Of a stretch of 64,000 bases of DNA, positions 1-9,327 are shown one piece after another. The notes under the pieces were generated by a model. The model saw only the letters and a list, made by a program, of their open reading frames with translations, was not told the DNA's origin and made no database searches. How positions within the stretch are numbered: position 1 is the first letter of the stretch; each line of letters begins with the position of its first letter. This DNA comes from Streptomyces sp. MUM 178J (GTDB taxonomy: Bacteria > Actinomycetota > Actinomycetes > Streptomycetales > Streptomycetaceae). Position numbers and translations under genes: made by a program. The stretch is taken from the NCBI RefSeq assembly GCF_022414575.1, contig NZ_JADWYQ010000007.1:1-64000 (forward strand), given 5' to 3'.

Positions 1-1658
1 GCGTCCGCCAGCCGGGTCAGCCGCCGGCCGGCCGGCAGGCCCGGCGTCGACTCGGCGGCGAGGAGGGCCAGTTCGGCGGCCAGCGTGCTGTTGCCGAGCC
101 GGCGCGCCGTCCGCGCGGCCTCGGCGACCTCCGTGGCGAGCTGCTCGTCGGGGGCGTCGGCGGCCAGCGCCCGGTGCCGTACGGCCTCCACCGGGTCGTC
201 TGCCACGGTGGCCAGCGCCGCATGGCCCTCGCTGCGCGCCGTCCAGCTCGTGTCGTGGACGAGCGTCGAGGGCAGCAGACCGGCGGTGAACGCCACCGTT
301 CCGTCCTCCGCCAGCGTGACCAGACCGGCCCGCTCCGCGGCGGCCAGCTCCGCCTCGGCGTCCGGGCGTCCGGCCCGCCGGATCAGCGATGCAGTCGGCC
401 GCAGCGCGAGCGCGGCGAGCAGCAGCGAGGCCCGTACGGAAGGGCAGGCGGCCGCCAGCATCCGGCGCGCCAGATCCCGGGCGCGCCCGGACAACGGCAG
501 CGCCTCCGCGTGGTGTACGGGTGTCGTGGCGTCCGCGAGGGACCGGCCGACGGCCAGCGCGAGCCGCGGATTGCCGCCGCTGGCGCGGTGGATGCGGCCC
601 GCCATCCGGGAGGGCAGCCGGTGGTGGACGAGGAGTTCGGCGATCTCGTCGGCGTGCAGCGGCGGCACCAGCAGCACATCGGCCTCGGACGGCACCCACA
701 GGGGGAGCCCTCCGGAGTCCACGGCCGCCGGCGTCGTATGGGGCCCCGCCGGGAGGGCGCCGTACGCCGGGTACGCGCGGTCGCCGCCCGGCGTCGGCCC
801 GGGCGGCGGGCCTTCGGTCGGCTCAGCCGCATCCCCTGTGCGGAGCGGGGTCGAACCCGCGGCCGGACCGTCGCCTCCGCCGTCGGGCGCACGGGGGGCG
901 TCGCGCCCCACATGGGTACCGGGCAGGTCCCCTTCCTCGGCGCGGCGCCGGGGAGCCTCCTGCCGGCTCGGGTTCCCGGGCGGCCGCCCGCCGCCGTCCG
1001 CCGCCCCGCCCCGTCCCCGCGCGGCCTCGCCGCCGTGTGTGCTCGGGGAATCCGGTCGCCGGCCGCCGACCGACGGGGCCAGGGGCGTGGCGGACTCCGC
1101 GAGCGGCGCCGGGGCGTACGGCGCGGGGGTCTCCACGGTGAGCACACGCAGTTCCGGCGGGGCGAGACGGAGCGCGAAGCGCAGCAGGTCCGCGCTGTCC
1201 GCGTCGATGAGCTGGACGTCGTCGACGACGAGCAGCACGGGACCGTGAGCGGCGAGGGTGCGCAGGATGTGCGCGACACCCAGCCGCAGCGCGATCGGGT
1301 CCCGGCCCGTCTCGGGGGCCTCGGCCTCCCGGCAGAGCACCGAGACCGCGGTCCGCTGCGGCTCCGGCAGCCCGTCCAGCGCGAAGGAGGGCACGGAGGC
1401 GACGAGCGCGGCGGCGGCCGCGCCGGGTATACGGCGGTCCGCCGGCTGCGGGGCCAGCCACAGCACGGTGTCGCCCAGCGCGCCGGCGCGCGCCGCGGCG
1501 GCCCGGGCGACCTCGGTCTTGCCGACGCCTGCCGCCCCGGTGAGCAGGGCGCGCCCCCGCCTGCGCAGCACACCCGTGAGGCGGTCGAGGAGGTCGGCCC
1601 GCCCGACGGGCGTGGCGCGCCCCGGTGTCGGCTTCACCCTGCCCACCCCCTCCGGCAT
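1..1658 (-). CDS. LuxR-type large ATP-binding regulator (LAL-like), partial
   Basis: Reading leftward from an ATG at 1658 (purine-rich GGGGG upstream) the frame stays open to base 1, so at least 552 residues are present and the C-terminus lies outside the window. Walker A GAAGVGKT sits near residues 42-49 and Walker B VLLVVDDVQ near residue 140, the layout of the N-terminal STAND ATPase of large LuxR regulators. The helical tail near the left edge resembles the repeat region before the usual C-terminal LuxR helix-turn-helix, which cannot be seen here. Between about residues 175 and 320 there is a Pro/Gly/Arg-rich low-complexity insert separating the Walker B part from the winged-helix-like part. 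Assignment to the family is from the motifs; the regulon is unknown. It is convergent with nothing and lies downstream of the S8 protease on the same strand. Confidence 0.7.
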   Translation of the reverse strand, partial: MPEGVGRVKPTPGRATPVGRADLLDRLTGVLRRRGRALLTGAAGVGKTEVARAAAARAGALGDTVLWLAPQPADRRIPGAAAAALVASVPSFALDGLPEPQRTAVSVLCREAEAPETGRDPIALRLGVAHILRTLAAHGPVLLVVDDVQLIDADSADLLRFALRLAPPELRVLTVETPAPYAPAPLAESATPLAPSVGGRRPDSPSTHGGEAARGRGGAADGGGRPPGNPSRQEAPRRRAEEGDLPGTHVGRDAPRAPDGGGDGPAAGSTPLRTGDAAEPTEGPPPGPTPGGDRAYPAYGALPAGPHTTPAAVDSGGLPLWVPSEADVLLVPPLHADEIAELLVHHRLPSRMAGRIHRASGGNPRLALAVGRSLADATTPVHHAEALPLSGRARDLARRMLAAACPSVRASLLLAALALRPTASLIRRAGRPDAEAELAAAERAGLVTLAEDGTVAFTAGLLPSTLVHDTSWTARSEGHAALATVADDPVEAVRHRALAADAPDEQLATEVAEAARTARRLGNSTLAAELALLAAESTPGLPAGRRLTRLAD

Positions 1659-1843
1659 GCGCGGACCCCCTGCCCCCGCGAGTTGAGCAGAGGATACGAA
1701 CTCGGCCAGCGGAATCCAGGCCCCTTGTCCGCCATGTGGACAGCAGGGGGCTTCGGGCCCCCCGGCAGCGGGATGGGGCGCGCCCGCGGCGAACAGCCGC
1801 TGACGCGCCCCTGACCAGCACTGATGTCAAGTTTCCCGGTCGG

Positions 1844-3691
1844 TCAGAAGGTGAGGCTCCAGGCATCGATGTAGCCGGTGTCACCCCGGTACACATCGCG
1901 GACCTGCAGCTGCCAGACGCCGGCCGCGAGCTCCGAGGAGGCGTCGACCGTGTATGTGCCGAGCACATCGTCGGCCGAGTCGCTGCCGCTGGAGTTCTTC
2001 AGTCGGTACGCGCTGCCGTCGGGGGCGATCAGGTCGATGACCAGGTCGCCGCGGTAGGTGTGCACGATGTCCACCCCGACCTTCAGGTCGGACGGCGCGT
2101 TGCCGGTCACCCCGGTCACCGAGAGCGAGGACACGGAGGTGGAGTTGTCCGAGATGGTGACGTTCGAGGTGTTGCTGAAGGTGCCGCCCCCACCGCCGCC
2201 GGGCGTGCCGCCCGTGACAGCCTCGACGGTCTTCGCGGCGTCGGCGATGCCCACACCGCAGCCGCCGGAGCAGCTTCCGGGCACCGGACGGGCGTTGTCC
2301 TTCATGGCGGTCTCGATCTCGGCCGGGGTCAGCGAGGAGTCGGCCGACTTCAGCAGCGCGGCGAGACCGGCGATGTGCGGGGCCGCCATGGAGGTGCCCA
2401 TGTACGGCTCGTAGTTCTCCGAGGACCGGGTGGTCGCACCGGAGTTCAGCGTCGAGAGGATGCCGTTCTCGGGGGTGGTGACGGTGCCCGGGGTGTCGGT
2501 GGCGCGCCGGGTCTCGCCGCCCGGGGCGGAGATGTCGATGCCGCTGCCGTAGTTCGAGTAGAAGGAACGGTTGCCCTCACGGCTGGTGGCCGCCACGTTG
2601 ATCACGTTCGCACAGTTGGCGGGCGTGAAGCCGGACACGTCGGCGTTGCTGTTGCCGGCCGCGACGACGACGGTCGTACCGCGCGAGACCGCGCCGTTGA
2701 TGGCGTTGCGGTAGACGCTCGGGCAGGTCGAACTGGCGCCGCCGAGGCTGAGGTTGATCACCTGGGACGGGTTGGGGTTGGCCGGGACGCCCGGCACGGA
2801 GCCGCCCGACGCCCAGGTGATGGCGTCGGCGATGTCCGAGGATGCGCCGCCGCACTTGCCGAGCACCCGAACATGCTGGACCTTCGCCCCGTAGGCGACG
2901 CCGGCCACGCCCTTGTTGTTGTTCGCGGCCGCGGCGACGGTGCCCGCGACATGCGTGCCGTGCCAGGACGAGTCGCCGGCCTTTGAGCCGAAGTAGCACT
3001 CGTTGTCGGTGGCGTTCCAGTCGCCCTCGTCCGTCGGGTCGCCGTCCCTGCCGTTGCCGTCACGAGCGTCGGCGGAGTCGGAGATGAAGTCGTAGCCGGA
3101 CACGGTGTTCGCGCTGAGATCGCTGTGCCCGGCGTAACCGGTGTCGATGACGGCGACGGTGACGCCGCTGCCCGTGGTGGTGTCCCACGCGCCGGGCACG
3201 TTCATGCCGCCGGTGGACTCGAAGAAGTCCCACTGCTTGGCGTAGTCCGTGTCGTTCGGGGTCACGGCCATGGGGAAGGCGCGGATGTCGGGCTCGACGG
3301 ACGCGACGGCCGGGTCGTCGCGGAAGGCGTCCAGGACCTCCGTGACGTCCTTGGCATCGGCGCCGCCGCCGAGGTCGACCAGCGCGCCGCCGCCGGCCAG
3401 CCGGCGTTCAAAGGACAGCTTCTCGCCGGTCTTCCTGCCCTTCTCGGCGGCGTCGCTCTTCGCCGCGGAGTTCGAAGTCGCCTCGGCCGTCCGTGACTTG
3501 TAGGTCACGATGACCTTCTCCACGGGCGCGGCGTCGGGCGAGTCCTGGGCCATGGACTGGGCGGCGGGGGCGACGGGCCGGTCGGAGGGGCCCGCCTGTG
3601 CGGCGACGGCCGCGGACGAGGTGGCGGTCACGCCGAGGATCGTGGCGGCAGCGGCCACGACGGATATGAGTCTCCGCCTGGAACCGTTCAA
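1844..3691 (-). CDS. Secreted S8 (subtilisin-like) serine protease with P-domain
   Basis: 615 residues from a TTG start preceded by AAAGGGA. An Arg-rich n-region and Ala-rich core (about residues 1-32) form a Sec signal peptide. An I9-type propeptide (about 55-140) begins VEKVIVTYKS. The catalytic domain carries Asp in VAVIDTGYAGHSDL, His in SSWHGTHVAGT and Ser in GTSMAAPHIAG, so the triad is complete. After a Gly-rich linker (GGTPGGGGGG) the last ~115 residues match a proprotein convertase P-domain, with HTYRGDLVIDLIAPDG and a terminal DAWSLTF. Streptomyces export many such proteases for extracellular protein degradation; maturation is expected by removal of the propeptide. Monocistronic. 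The substrate cannot be read from the sequence. Confidence 0.93.
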   Translation of the reverse strand: MNGSRRRLISVVAAAATILGVTATSSAAVAAQAGPSDRPVAPAAQSMAQDSPDAAPVEKVIVTYKSRTAEATSNSAAKSDAAEKGRKTGEKLSFERRLAGGGALVDLGGGADAKDVTEVLDAFRDDPAVASVEPDIRAFPMAVTPNDTDYAKQWDFFESTGGMNVPGAWDTTTGSGVTVAVIDTGYAGHSDLSANTVSGYDFISDSADARDGNGRDGDPTDEGDWNATDNECYFGSKAGDSSWHGTHVAGTVAAAANNNKGVAGVAYGAKVQHVRVLGKCGGASSDIADAITWASGGSVPGVPANPNPSQVINLSLGGASSTCPSVYRNAINGAVSRGTTVVVAAGNSNADVSGFTPANCANVINVAATSREGNRSFYSNYGSGIDISAPGGETRRATDTPGTVTTPENGILSTLNSGATTRSSENYEPYMGTSMAAPHIAGLAALLKSADSSLTPAEIETAMKDNARPVPGSCSGGCGVGIADAAKTVEAVTGGTPGGGGGGTFSNTSNVTISDNSTSVSSLSVTGVTGNAPSDLKVGVDIVHTYRGDLVIDLIAPDGSAYRLKNSSGSDSADDVLGTYTVDASSELAAGVWQLQVRDVYRGDTGYIDAWSLTF

Positions 3692-4147
3692 GGTGATCCC
3701 TTTCAGGGCGGCTCCGGCGACTCCCGGAGCGGCTGACGGGTCGGAGCGCGAAGCGGGCGGCGCGGGGACTGCGGTGCTTCGTGGGGGTCGCAGTCCGCAG
3801 TCCCCTGGGGCCGGGTACGCCCGTGCGCCGCCGCCGGCGCGACGGCCCCCCGTACGGGGCCGTCACCGGTCGGAAACCCGTGCGTTACATGCACCTGACA
3901 GTCAGGAGTCAGCAAGGGGAACCGCCGGTGCGGGAGACAGTAGGGAAACCGAGGAGGAAGCCGATACGGGGAAAACCCTTGTCACTGCTCAGGGGCGGAA
4001 GGGTCGGCTCGAGGGAGGGGCCTGTCCGGGGGAGGGGCCGCGGTGTCGGCCCGGCCGTTGTCAGTGGCGGGTGCCATTCTGAGCACGACCGATCAACCAC
4101 GTCGTCACCCCCGTATGTCGGGGGGAGGCGAGGAAGGCAGGTTCGCG
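3692..4147. other. Divergent intergenic region
   Basis: 456 bp between the leftward S8 protease and the rightward VOC gene. It must hold both promoters. A small interrupted palindrome around gtgcgttacatgcac (about 3880-3894) is visible. I see no convincing gene; the open frames here are shadows with poor amino-acid composition. Confidence 0.5.
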
Positions 4148-4936
4148 ATGCTGACGACTTCCTATGTCGCGGGCGCACCCAACTGGATCGACCTCGGCAC
4201 ACCGGACGTCGAGGCGGCCGCGGGCTTCTACGAGGCCCTGTTCGGCTGGGAGCTCGAATCCGCGGGCCCGGAGGCGGGAGGGTACGGCTTCTTCAAGCTC
4301 GACGGGAAGACCGTCGCCGCCGTCGGCCCGCTCACGGAGGAGGGCGCGGGCTCCGCCTGGACGCCGTACTTCCAGACCGCCGACGCCGACGCCACGACCA
4401 AGGCGGTCGAACAGGCCGGCGGACGGGTGCGGGTGCAGCCGGACGATGTCTTCACGGCCGGCCGCATGGCCGCGTACACGGACCCGGCCGGCGCGGACTT
4501 CGCCGTCTGGCAGCCGCGCGACACCGCGGGCCTGGAGGCGGTCACCGACGTGAACACCCTGTGCTGGCTGGAGCTGTACACCACCAACGCCCCCGGCGCG
4601 AAGGACTTCTACCGCTCCGTCTTCTCCTGGGACCTCCAGGACATGGACTTCGGTCCCGCGGGCTACACCATCGCCTCTTCGCCCGGCGGCGGTCAGGACG
4701 CCTCGCACAGCGGCATCATGCAGCTCGGCCAGGAGAATCTGGACGCCGGTTCCCGCCCCGAGTGGCACCCCTACTTCGAGGTGGCGGACTGTGACGTCGT
4801 GTACGCCAGGGCCGTTGAGCGGGGCGCGACCACCCTCTTCCCGCCGATGGACGCGCCCGGCGTCGGCCGGATGGCGATGTTCCTCGACCCGTACGGCGCG
4901 GTGGTCGGCATCATCAAGAGCGACTCGGGCGCCTGA
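4148..4936 (+). CDS. VOC family protein, two tandem glyoxalase-like domains
   Basis: 262 residues. I chose the ATG at 4148 because GAGGAAGG lies just upstream and the protein then opens directly with the first domain (GAPNWIDLGTPDVEAAAGFY); the frame extends further upstream but with non-family sequence. Domain 1 covers about residues 8-125 and domain 2 about 135-258; each shows the VOC pattern of a beta strand, then FYxxLFGW / FYRSVFSW, and a C-terminal DPxGA strand. This two-domain arrangement is common in actinobacterial proteins annotated as hydroxylases or bleomycin-resistance-like, but no substrate can be assigned. Stand-alone gene, convergent with the ABC transporter at 5290. Confidence 0.85.
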   Translation: MLTTSYVAGAPNWIDLGTPDVEAAAGFYEALFGWELESAGPEAGGYGFFKLDGKTVAAVGPLTEEGAGSAWTPYFQTADADATTKAVEQAGGRVRVQPDDVFTAGRMAAYTDPAGADFAVWQPRDTAGLEAVTDVNTLCWLELYTTNAPGAKDFYRSVFSWDLQDMDFGPAGYTIASSPGGGQDASHSGIMQLGQENLDAGSRPEWHPYFEVADCDVVYARAVERGATTLFPPMDAPGVGRMAMFLDPYGAVVGIIKSDSGA

Positions 4937-5171
4937 GGTTCGGGACCGCCCGGACGGAGTCGTCCGCGGTCGCCGCGGCGGCCCGGTTGCCCATCCGGGC
5001 GCGGTAGCCGCCTCCCGCGCGCGAGGTGCGGGCCTCTCGTCCCTGTCCCGATCCGCCCCCTGCGGCCCGGGGGGTGGAGGGACCCCCGTCCCGCTACCGG
5101 GTCTCTGCCCCAGCCCCCCCGTTCCCGGGGGCTTCGCCCCGGACCACCGCGCCTTCGACGCCGGCGAGGCC

Positions 5172-5194
5172 GGAATCGGGCGCAGCCCGATTCC
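5172..5194. terminator. Hairpin between convergent genes
   Basis: Perfect 10-bp inverted repeat ggaatcgggc / gcccgattcc with a 3-nt loop, in the 353-bp gap between the convergent VOC and ABC transporter genes. There is no U-tract, which is usual for Streptomyces terminators. Just downstream a 16-bp segment (ccgtccgagcgtgcct) occurs twice in tandem. No gene is seen in 4937-5289. Confidence 0.6.
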
Positions 5195-5289
5195 AGCCCG
5201 TCCGAGCGTGCCTCCCCGTCCGAGCGTGCCTTTGTGGGGATGCCCCCGGACGGAGTCCGGGGAGGTGGCCGCACCCCGTCCCGCAGGCG

Positions 5290-7293
5290 TCACGCCCCGC
5301 CACCCACCTCCCCGCGTCCGTTCTTCTGCGCCGGGACCGCCGCCGTCCCCTCGTGCCCGTACTGCCGGGACTGCGTCAGATACATCCCGCGGAAGACACC
5401 CGGCCCATGAGGCCGCATCAGCTCCTCGAAGGTGCCCTGCTCGATCACACGGCCGCGTTCCAGCACATAGATGTCGTCGGCGTGCCGGACGCTGTGCAGG
5501 CGGTGGGTGATGAGGACGACCGTCTGGCCCTCGGCCGCGAGGTCGCGGATCTGGTCAAACACGCGCTGCTCCGCCTCCGCGTCCAGCGCGCTGGTCGGCT
5601 CGTCCACGACCAGGACGGGCGCGTCGCGGTGGCGGGCGCGGGCGATGCCGAGGCGCTGCCACTGGCCGCCGGAGATCTGGTGGCCGCCTTTGTAACCGCG
5701 GGCCAGCAGGGTGTCCCAGCCGAGGGGGAGCGCGGCGACCGTCTCGTCCGCCCCGGCGTAGCGGGCGGCGGCGTCGAGGAGTTCCTCGTCGCTGGGGGCG
5801 TCCGGGCGGCCGATGGCGACGTTGACCCGGGCGGTGAAGGGCCAGCGGAAGAAGTCCTGCGCGACGACGGCGACCCGGTCGAACAAGGCGGTGCGGTCTG
5901 CCTCGGCCGCGTCGACGTCGTCCCACAGGACGCGCCCCGAGTCGGGCACGTACAGCCCGCAGAGCAGTTTCACCAGTGTGGACTTGCCGCTGCCGTTGTT
6001 GCCGACGAGCGCGACGATCCGTCCCGTGCGGATGGTGACGTCCACACCGCTCAGCGCGGGCTCGTCGCCCGCCGCGCCGGGGTAGGAGAACGAGACGTTC
6101 TCGAAGCGGATCGCGCGCACCTTCTCCGGCAGCGGCCGACCCGCCTCGGGGATGAGCCGGCGGTCCGCCTCCTGGCAGAGCCGGTCGAGGTCGGCGACGA
6201 ACAGGCTCTCCTCGTAGAGCAGGTTGAGCTGGATGACCAGTCCCTCGAGACTGGCGGAGCCGGTGCGCACGGCGATCACGGCCGTGCCCGCGACGGCCAG
6301 GTCCATGCTGCCGGACCACAGCAGCAGACCCAGGGTCAGATAGGTGGCCGCGGCGGTGAGACCGGTCCAGCCGGACGCGATGAGCCCCGTGCGGGCGGCG
6401 AGCCGGGCGAGCCGGGTCTGCTCCCGCTCCCCGGTCTCGGCCATGGTACGGAAGTGCCGCAGCAGAAACGGGCCGATGTTGTGGACCCGCACCTCCGGGG
6501 CCGCCTGGGTGTCGATCAGCAGGCGGCCCAGCAGCTGCCCCGCCCGCGCATGCTGCACCCAGGTGTGGAACGAGACATAGCGGCGGCGGGCGATGGTCAG
6601 CGAACTCCACGCACTCGGCAGCGTCATGGCGGCCAGCAGCGGCAGCAGAGCGGGGTGGAGCACCGTCAGCACACCCGCTGCGGCGATCAGCGAGATGGCC
6701 GCCGTCATCACCGACGTGCAGAACCTGATCATCCGGCGGGCGGACTCCGCGCCCCACTGGGCGGAGTCCAGCAGCTTGTGGAACTCCTCGTCCTCCACCG
6801 CCGCCAGCTCGACGCGCGCCACCCGCTCCAGGTACTTCTCGGTGGCGACGCGGAACACCTTTGGCTCCAGCCGGCCGGTCCCCGCGGTGGAGGCGGACTT
6901 GAACAGCGCGCCCATCGCTGCCGCCGCGGCGACGACGCAGAGTGCGGGGACGGCGGCGGCCAGCCGCTCACCCGTCGCCCCGCCGCCCAGCAGCCCGGCC
7001 AGCGCCTGATTGACCGCGACGAGCCCCACGGCCTGGGCGAGGCCGCCGCCCAGCTCGGCGCCGGCCACCCAGCGCAGGGCGCGGGCGTCGGCGCGGTGGG
7101 CCAGCCGGACCGTGGCGGCGATCAGCCGGGGCATCCGTGCGAGCATCGCCCGCAGGCTCAGCTCGAGGAACGAGCCGTCGTGGTGGTTCCAGCCTCCTTC
7201 GTAGCGGAGCGGCCCGCCGAACAGCAGCCGCTCCGACTCGGACACTTCCTGTGGGCCCGCCTGATGGGCGCGGGCGGCTTTCCTGCGCCTCAT
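5290..7293 (-). CDS. ABC transporter, fused membrane and ATPase domains
   Basis: 667 residues. The N-terminal ~360 residues hold several hydrophobic helices (for example around VGLVAVNQALAGLLGG and LVSGQ-free segments to about 330) and the C-terminal ~270 residues form an ABC ATPase: Walker A GNNGSGKST, signature SGGQWQRLGIARA, Walker B VLVVDEPTSALD and an H-loop in LITHRLHSV. The N-terminal ~50 residues are basic and hydrophilic, longer than in classic exporters. The fused half-transporter form usually works as a homodimeric exporter. No biosynthetic genes adjoin it, so the cargo is unknown. Confidence 0.9.
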   Translation of the reverse strand: MRRRKAARAHQAGPQEVSESERLLFGGPLRYEGGWNHHDGSFLELSLRAMLARMPRLIAATVRLAHRADARALRWVAGAELGGGLAQAVGLVAVNQALAGLLGGGATGERLAAAVPALCVVAAAAAMGALFKSASTAGTGRLEPKVFRVATEKYLERVARVELAAVEDEEFHKLLDSAQWGAESARRMIRFCTSVMTAAISLIAAAGVLTVLHPALLPLLAAMTLPSAWSSLTIARRRYVSFHTWVQHARAGQLLGRLLIDTQAAPEVRVHNIGPFLLRHFRTMAETGEREQTRLARLAARTGLIASGWTGLTAAATYLTLGLLLWSGSMDLAVAGTAVIAVRTGSASLEGLVIQLNLLYEESLFVADLDRLCQEADRRLIPEAGRPLPEKVRAIRFENVSFSYPGAAGDEPALSGVDVTIRTGRIVALVGNNGSGKSTLVKLLCGLYVPDSGRVLWDDVDAAEADRTALFDRVAVVAQDFFRWPFTARVNVAIGRPDAPSDEELLDAAARYAGADETVAALPLGWDTLLARGYKGGHQISGGQWQRLGIARARHRDAPVLVVDEPTSALDAEAEQRVFDQIRDLAAEGQTVVLITHRLHSVRHADDIYVLERGRVIEQGTFEELMRPHGPGVFRGMYLTQSRQYGHEGTAAVPAQKNGRGEVGGGA

Positions 7294-7445
7294 GCCGGGG
7301 TCCGATCGGTTCCCGGGTGAACACGGGCGAGGGTGAGCGCTGGCATCCGGTCTCCTCAGTCGAAGATGAACGGGTCATATGCCAGGCCAACGCCGCGGGC
7401 CCGGCGCGATAACGGCGCCGGGCCGAAGGTCGGGCGGTGATTACG

Positions 7446-7877
7446 TCAGGCGATGGAGGCGGCGACGACAGCGGACACCGCGAGATTGCAGGAGGCGGTC
7501 ACCCACACCGCCGGGTGCGGTTCCTCGTCGACCAGCGTCGCGCCCAGCTTCCCGGGCGTCAGCAGATCCACCACCCAGAAGGCCACCGCCATCATCGCAA
7601 GACCGAGCAGCCCGAACGCGGCGGTCGAGACAAGGCCCTTGCCGAAGTCGTCGTACGTCGTCCAGATGGACATGAACACGATGCCCCCGACGCCGAGCAG
7701 CGCCGAACTCAGCAGGATCGCCGCGTTGCGGTTGCGGCGCTCCCAGATCAGCCGGGTCAACCTGCCGGGGGTGAGCACGTCGACGAGGGCCATGCCCAGG
7801 ATCAGCAGCACCACGCCGAGTGCCCCGTAGGCGCCGGCGCGGCCAAGTCCGCTGACGATATCGGATATATCTTCCAT
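7446..7877 (-). CDS. DUF350 family membrane protein
   Basis: 143 residues from the ATG at 7877; the frame is open 18 codons further upstream but the family-like sequence begins at MEDISDIV. Two similar halves, each a hydrophobic helix followed by DxLTPG(R/K)L (ALVDVLTPGRLTRLI and WVVDLLTPGKLGATL), are the internal duplication typical of DUF350 proteins. Four membrane helices are expected. Function is not known for the family. A gap of about 150 bp separates it from the upstream end of the ABC gene on the same strand. Confidence 0.8.
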   Translation of the reverse strand: MEDISDIVSGLGRAGAYGALGVVLLILGMALVDVLTPGRLTRLIWERRNRNAAILLSSALLGVGGIVFMSIWTTYDDFGKGLVSTAAFGLLGLAMMAVAFWVVDLLTPGKLGATLVDEEPHPAVWVTASCNLAVSAVVAASIA

Positions 7878-7908
7878 TTCAGAGTTCAGTCTCCGTGTCG
7901 GAACCAGA

Positions 7909-8258
7909 TGACGCAGGTCAAGAGCGCGCAAAACCTATCGCACAGTGCGCCCGGCCCCGACGGCCCCACCCGGCCCCGTCCGCAGGCGTACCCCGGCGGA
8001 TCCCAGGAGCGTCCCCACCTCGCGCGACGCGCACTCCTGGAACTGCGTCACGCCATGCTGCGCGCCCACCCGGACCGCCACATCACCGGCCATGCCGGTG
8101 CGGCCTGCGGGCACTTCACCTCGCTCCCGGACGCCGCCACCCGCCGCAGCGGCGCATGTGCCCGGCGCCGCGCTCCAGGGGCATCTCGCCCACTGCCGGC
8201 ACTGCTCGCGCGCCCGCGCCGCGCTGACGGCATCGGCGAGCAGCCGGACGCAGCGCTG
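7909..8258 (+). pseudogene. Possible small Cys/His-rich gene with a frameshift
   Basis: From ATG 7909 one frame with high third-position GC runs to about 8150 (ELRHAMLRAHPDRH, then AACGHFTSL). Coding-like bias then moves to another frame, which ends at 8258 after HLAHCRHCSRARAALTA. Read together these look like one small Streptomyces protein split by a frameshift, with a CxxC-type tail. It could equally be two chance open stretches in GC-rich DNA. The rest of 7878-8448 shows no gene. Confidence 0.27.
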
Positions 8259-8448
8259 ACGCGCAGCCTCCTGCCGTGGGGAGGCCCCGAGGCGCCTGGC
8301 AGCCGGTGCACACCGACGACCTCCGGCGCGAGGTCGGCCCCGGTCGCCGCCCTGAGACGGCCGGCCGCACCGGCCGATGAGAGCGGAGCGGGGCGCAGCC
8401 GCAGGCAGCCGGGCCGGGCGGCCGGTTCCGCCGTCAGCGGGTCGGCCG

Positions 8449-9327
8449 TCATTTGACCGCTCCCAGGGACAGACCCTGGACCAGTCTGTCCTGGGCGGCG
8501 AATCCGGCGGCGAGCACCGGGAGCGACACGGCGACGGCCGCCGCGCACAGCTGCGCGAGGAACAGCCCCTGGCTGGTCACGAATCCGGTCAGGAAGACCG
8601 GGGCGGTGGCCGCCCGGACACCGGTGAGCACACGCGCGAACAGCATCTCGTTCCAGCTGAAGATAAAGCAGATCAGCGATGTGGCGGCGATGCCGGGTGC
8701 GGCCAGCGGGATGATGACGGAGCGGAAGACGGTGAGCAGTCCCGCGCCGTCGATCGCGGCCGCCTCCAGGATCGACACCGGGATCTCCGCGAGGAACGAC
8801 CGCATCATCCACACGGCGATCGGCAGGTTCATCGCGGTGTAGAGGACGGCCAGCAGCCAGATGTTGTCCAGCAGCCCGAAGTGCCTGGCCGCCAGATAGA
8901 CGGGCAGCAGGCCCGCGACAGCCGGGAGCATCTTGGTGGACAGGAAGAAGAACAGCACGTCGGACGAGCGGCGCACCGGCCTGACCGCCAGCGCGTAGGC
9001 GGCCGGGATCGCCAGCGCGAGCACAAGCCCGGTCGACGCGACGGCCGCGATCGCGGAGTTGGCCAGCGTCGGCCAGGGGCTGGCTCCCGTGGAGGCGCCG
9101 AAGAACTCCCGGTAGCCGTCGACCGTCAGCTCCGCGGCGACCGAAGGGGGATTTGTCGCGGCGTCGGTCTCGCTGTGGAAGGAGGTCAGGACCATCCAGG
9201 CGGCCGGAAGCAGGAAGAACAGCCCCATCGCCCAGGCGGCCAGTCCCCAGAGGGCGTTCGTGTGCCGTCGCAGGAAGCCGGGGCCGCCGGCCGTGCCGCG
9301 GGCCCGGCCCGTAGCGCTGCTCTTCAT
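8449..9327 (-). CDS. Carbohydrate ABC transporter permease (MalG-like)
   Basis: 292 residues with about six membrane helices. The cytoplasmic EAA loop that docks the ATPase reads EAAAIDGAGLLTVFRSVIIP (about residues 186-205). Belongs to the binding-protein-dependent sugar importers. Its ATG overlaps the stop of the upstream permease (ATGA), so the two are translationally coupled. It is the last gene of the operon; no ATPase gene follows. In Streptomyces several sugar importers share one ATPase, MsiK, encoded elsewhere, which would explain this. Confidence 0.92.
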   Translation of the reverse strand: MKSSATGRARGTAGGPGFLRRHTNALWGLAAWAMGLFFLLPAAWMVLTSFHSETDAATNPPSVAAELTVDGYREFFGASTGASPWPTLANSAIAAVASTGLVLALAIPAAYALAVRPVRRSSDVLFFFLSTKMLPAVAGLLPVYLAARHFGLLDNIWLLAVLYTAMNLPIAVWMMRSFLAEIPVSILEAAAIDGAGLLTVFRSVIIPLAAPGIAATSLICFIFSWNEMLFARVLTGVRAATAPVFLTGFVTSQGLFLAQLCAAAVAVSLPVLAAGFAAQDRLVQGLSLGAVK

